Assembly: GCA_902495265.1 (NCBI GenBank) | Contig: CABUWR010000093.1 | Location: 1-5,768, forward strand | Direction: 5' to 3' | Source: an uncultured Collinsella sp. | GTDB taxonomy: Bacteria; Actinomycetota; Coriobacteriia; Coriobacteriales; Coriobacteriaceae | Length of the DNA: 5,768 nt | Shown here: positions 5,391-5,768 of the stretch, piece after piece | Layout: every line of letters begins with the position of its first letter | How positions within the stretch are numbered: the stretch's first letter is position 1 | Program-made: the position numbers and the translations under genes | The notes under the pieces: model-generated | What the model was told of the DNA's origin: nothing | The model's input: the letters and a program-made list of their open reading frames with translations, nothing else | Database searches by the model: none

Positions 5391-5768
5391 ATGGGCGTCG
5401 TCGATCCCTTTTCTGTTGCTCGGGCCGCGGGGCTTGAGCTGATCGGGAAGTCCGAGGGCCTCACGCTCACCGACGGCACGATGGAGCTGCGCGCCGATTT
5501 CACCCGCATGCTTCCGCGGCTTAAACAGGGCCGTCTGCAACAAGAGTTGCTGGTAAAGGCTGCGCGCGCAAAAGGCATCGAGCGGCCATGGGCGATTGAT
5601 GCCACGGCGGGCTTTGGCGAGGATTCGCTGCTGCTGGCGGCCGCGGGCTTTACCGTCGATCTGTATGAGCAGGATTGCGTGATCGCGGCGCTCCTCAAGG
5701 ATGTCCTGGATCGCGCGGCAGATGATCCGGCGCTTGCGGCTGCCGTGGCTCGCATGCGCCTTCATGCG
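5391..5768 (+). CDS. rsmJ: 16S rRNA (guanine-N2)-methyltransferase, RsmJ-like, 3' end beyond window
   Basis: The reading frame is open from the ATG at 5391 to the window end, giving 126 residues of what in E. coli RsmJ is a 250-residue enzyme. RsmJ uses SAM to methylate N2 of G1516 in helix 45 of 16S rRNA. The order seen matches the family: a short N-terminal strand pair (LTLTDGTMELRADF, 24-37), a basic stretch with QGRLQQELLVKAARAKGI (46-63), then SAM motif I DATAGFGEDSLLLAAAGF (70-87), comparable to DATAGLGRDAFVLAS in E. coli, the acidic residue E93 of motif II, and VIAALLKDVLDRA (97-109), which corresponds to the VVAALLDDGLARG helix. AAGGAG (5380-5385) lies five bases before the start. The catalytic C-terminal part is not visible. 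A general RsmJ-like methyltransferase with another target is the main alternative. Confidence 0.85.
   Translation, partial: MGVVDPFSVARAAGLELIGKSEGLTLTDGTMELRADFTRMLPRLKQGRLQQELLVKAARAKGIERPWAIDATAGFGEDSLLLAAAGFTVDLYEQDCVIAALLKDVLDRAADDPALAAAVARMRLHA

Noticed and set aside
5358..5765. Minus-strand open frames opposite the rsmJ start
   Set aside because: The plus strand encodes a recognisable RsmJ N-terminus with a ribosome site; the antisense peptides have no family features.

Overview
The window reads as ordinary chromosomal DNA of a GC-rich Gram-positive-type bacterium. Gene style suggests a gut actinobacterium of the Coriobacteriia (Collinsella-like): strong GC preference at third codon positions, AAGGAG-type ribosome sites before nearly every gene, and proteins resembling those of that class. 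This placement is inferred from recognition, not from a search. No rRNA, tRNA, CRISPR array, transposase, phage gene or obvious foreign island is visible.

Layout, left to right. Positions 1-82 hold two adjacent hairpins with a competing alternative fold. An EamA/DMT-type ten-helix exporter (83-985, minus) is divergent from a LysR-family regulator (1144-2010, plus). Their shared 158-bp gap is the likely site of regulation. A MATE-family multidrug/metabolite exporter (2038-3420, minus) converges on the regulator with only 27 bp between stop codons. The 191-bp gap between the MATE gene and the divergent rlmA gene contains an imperfect 27-bp tandem repeat. The rlmA gene (3612-4427, plus) encodes a 23S rRNA guanine-N1 methyltransferase with its zinc knuckle and SAM-binding motif. 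After it come an inverted repeat and a strong intrinsic terminator, which is shared with a convergent gene for a four-helix membrane protein of unknown role (4553-4954, minus). On the plus strand, a 46-47-residue single-helix membrane protein (5184-5327) is followed 63 bp later by the start of an RsmJ-type 16S rRNA methyltransferase gene (5391 onward), which is cut by the window end.

How the genes relate. The exporter and LysR regulator form a classic divergent transporter-regulator pair. The MATE exporter and RlmA are divergent neighbours. RlmA-type methylation at the tunnel/macrolide region of 23S rRNA and MATE export can both affect drug tolerance, but nothing in the sequence shows they cooperate. 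Two unrelated rRNA methyltransferases lie within about 1 kb of each other. The least explained items are the repeat elements bracketing rlmA, the switch-like hairpins at the left edge, and the two small membrane proteins. I see no convincing new multi-gene system.
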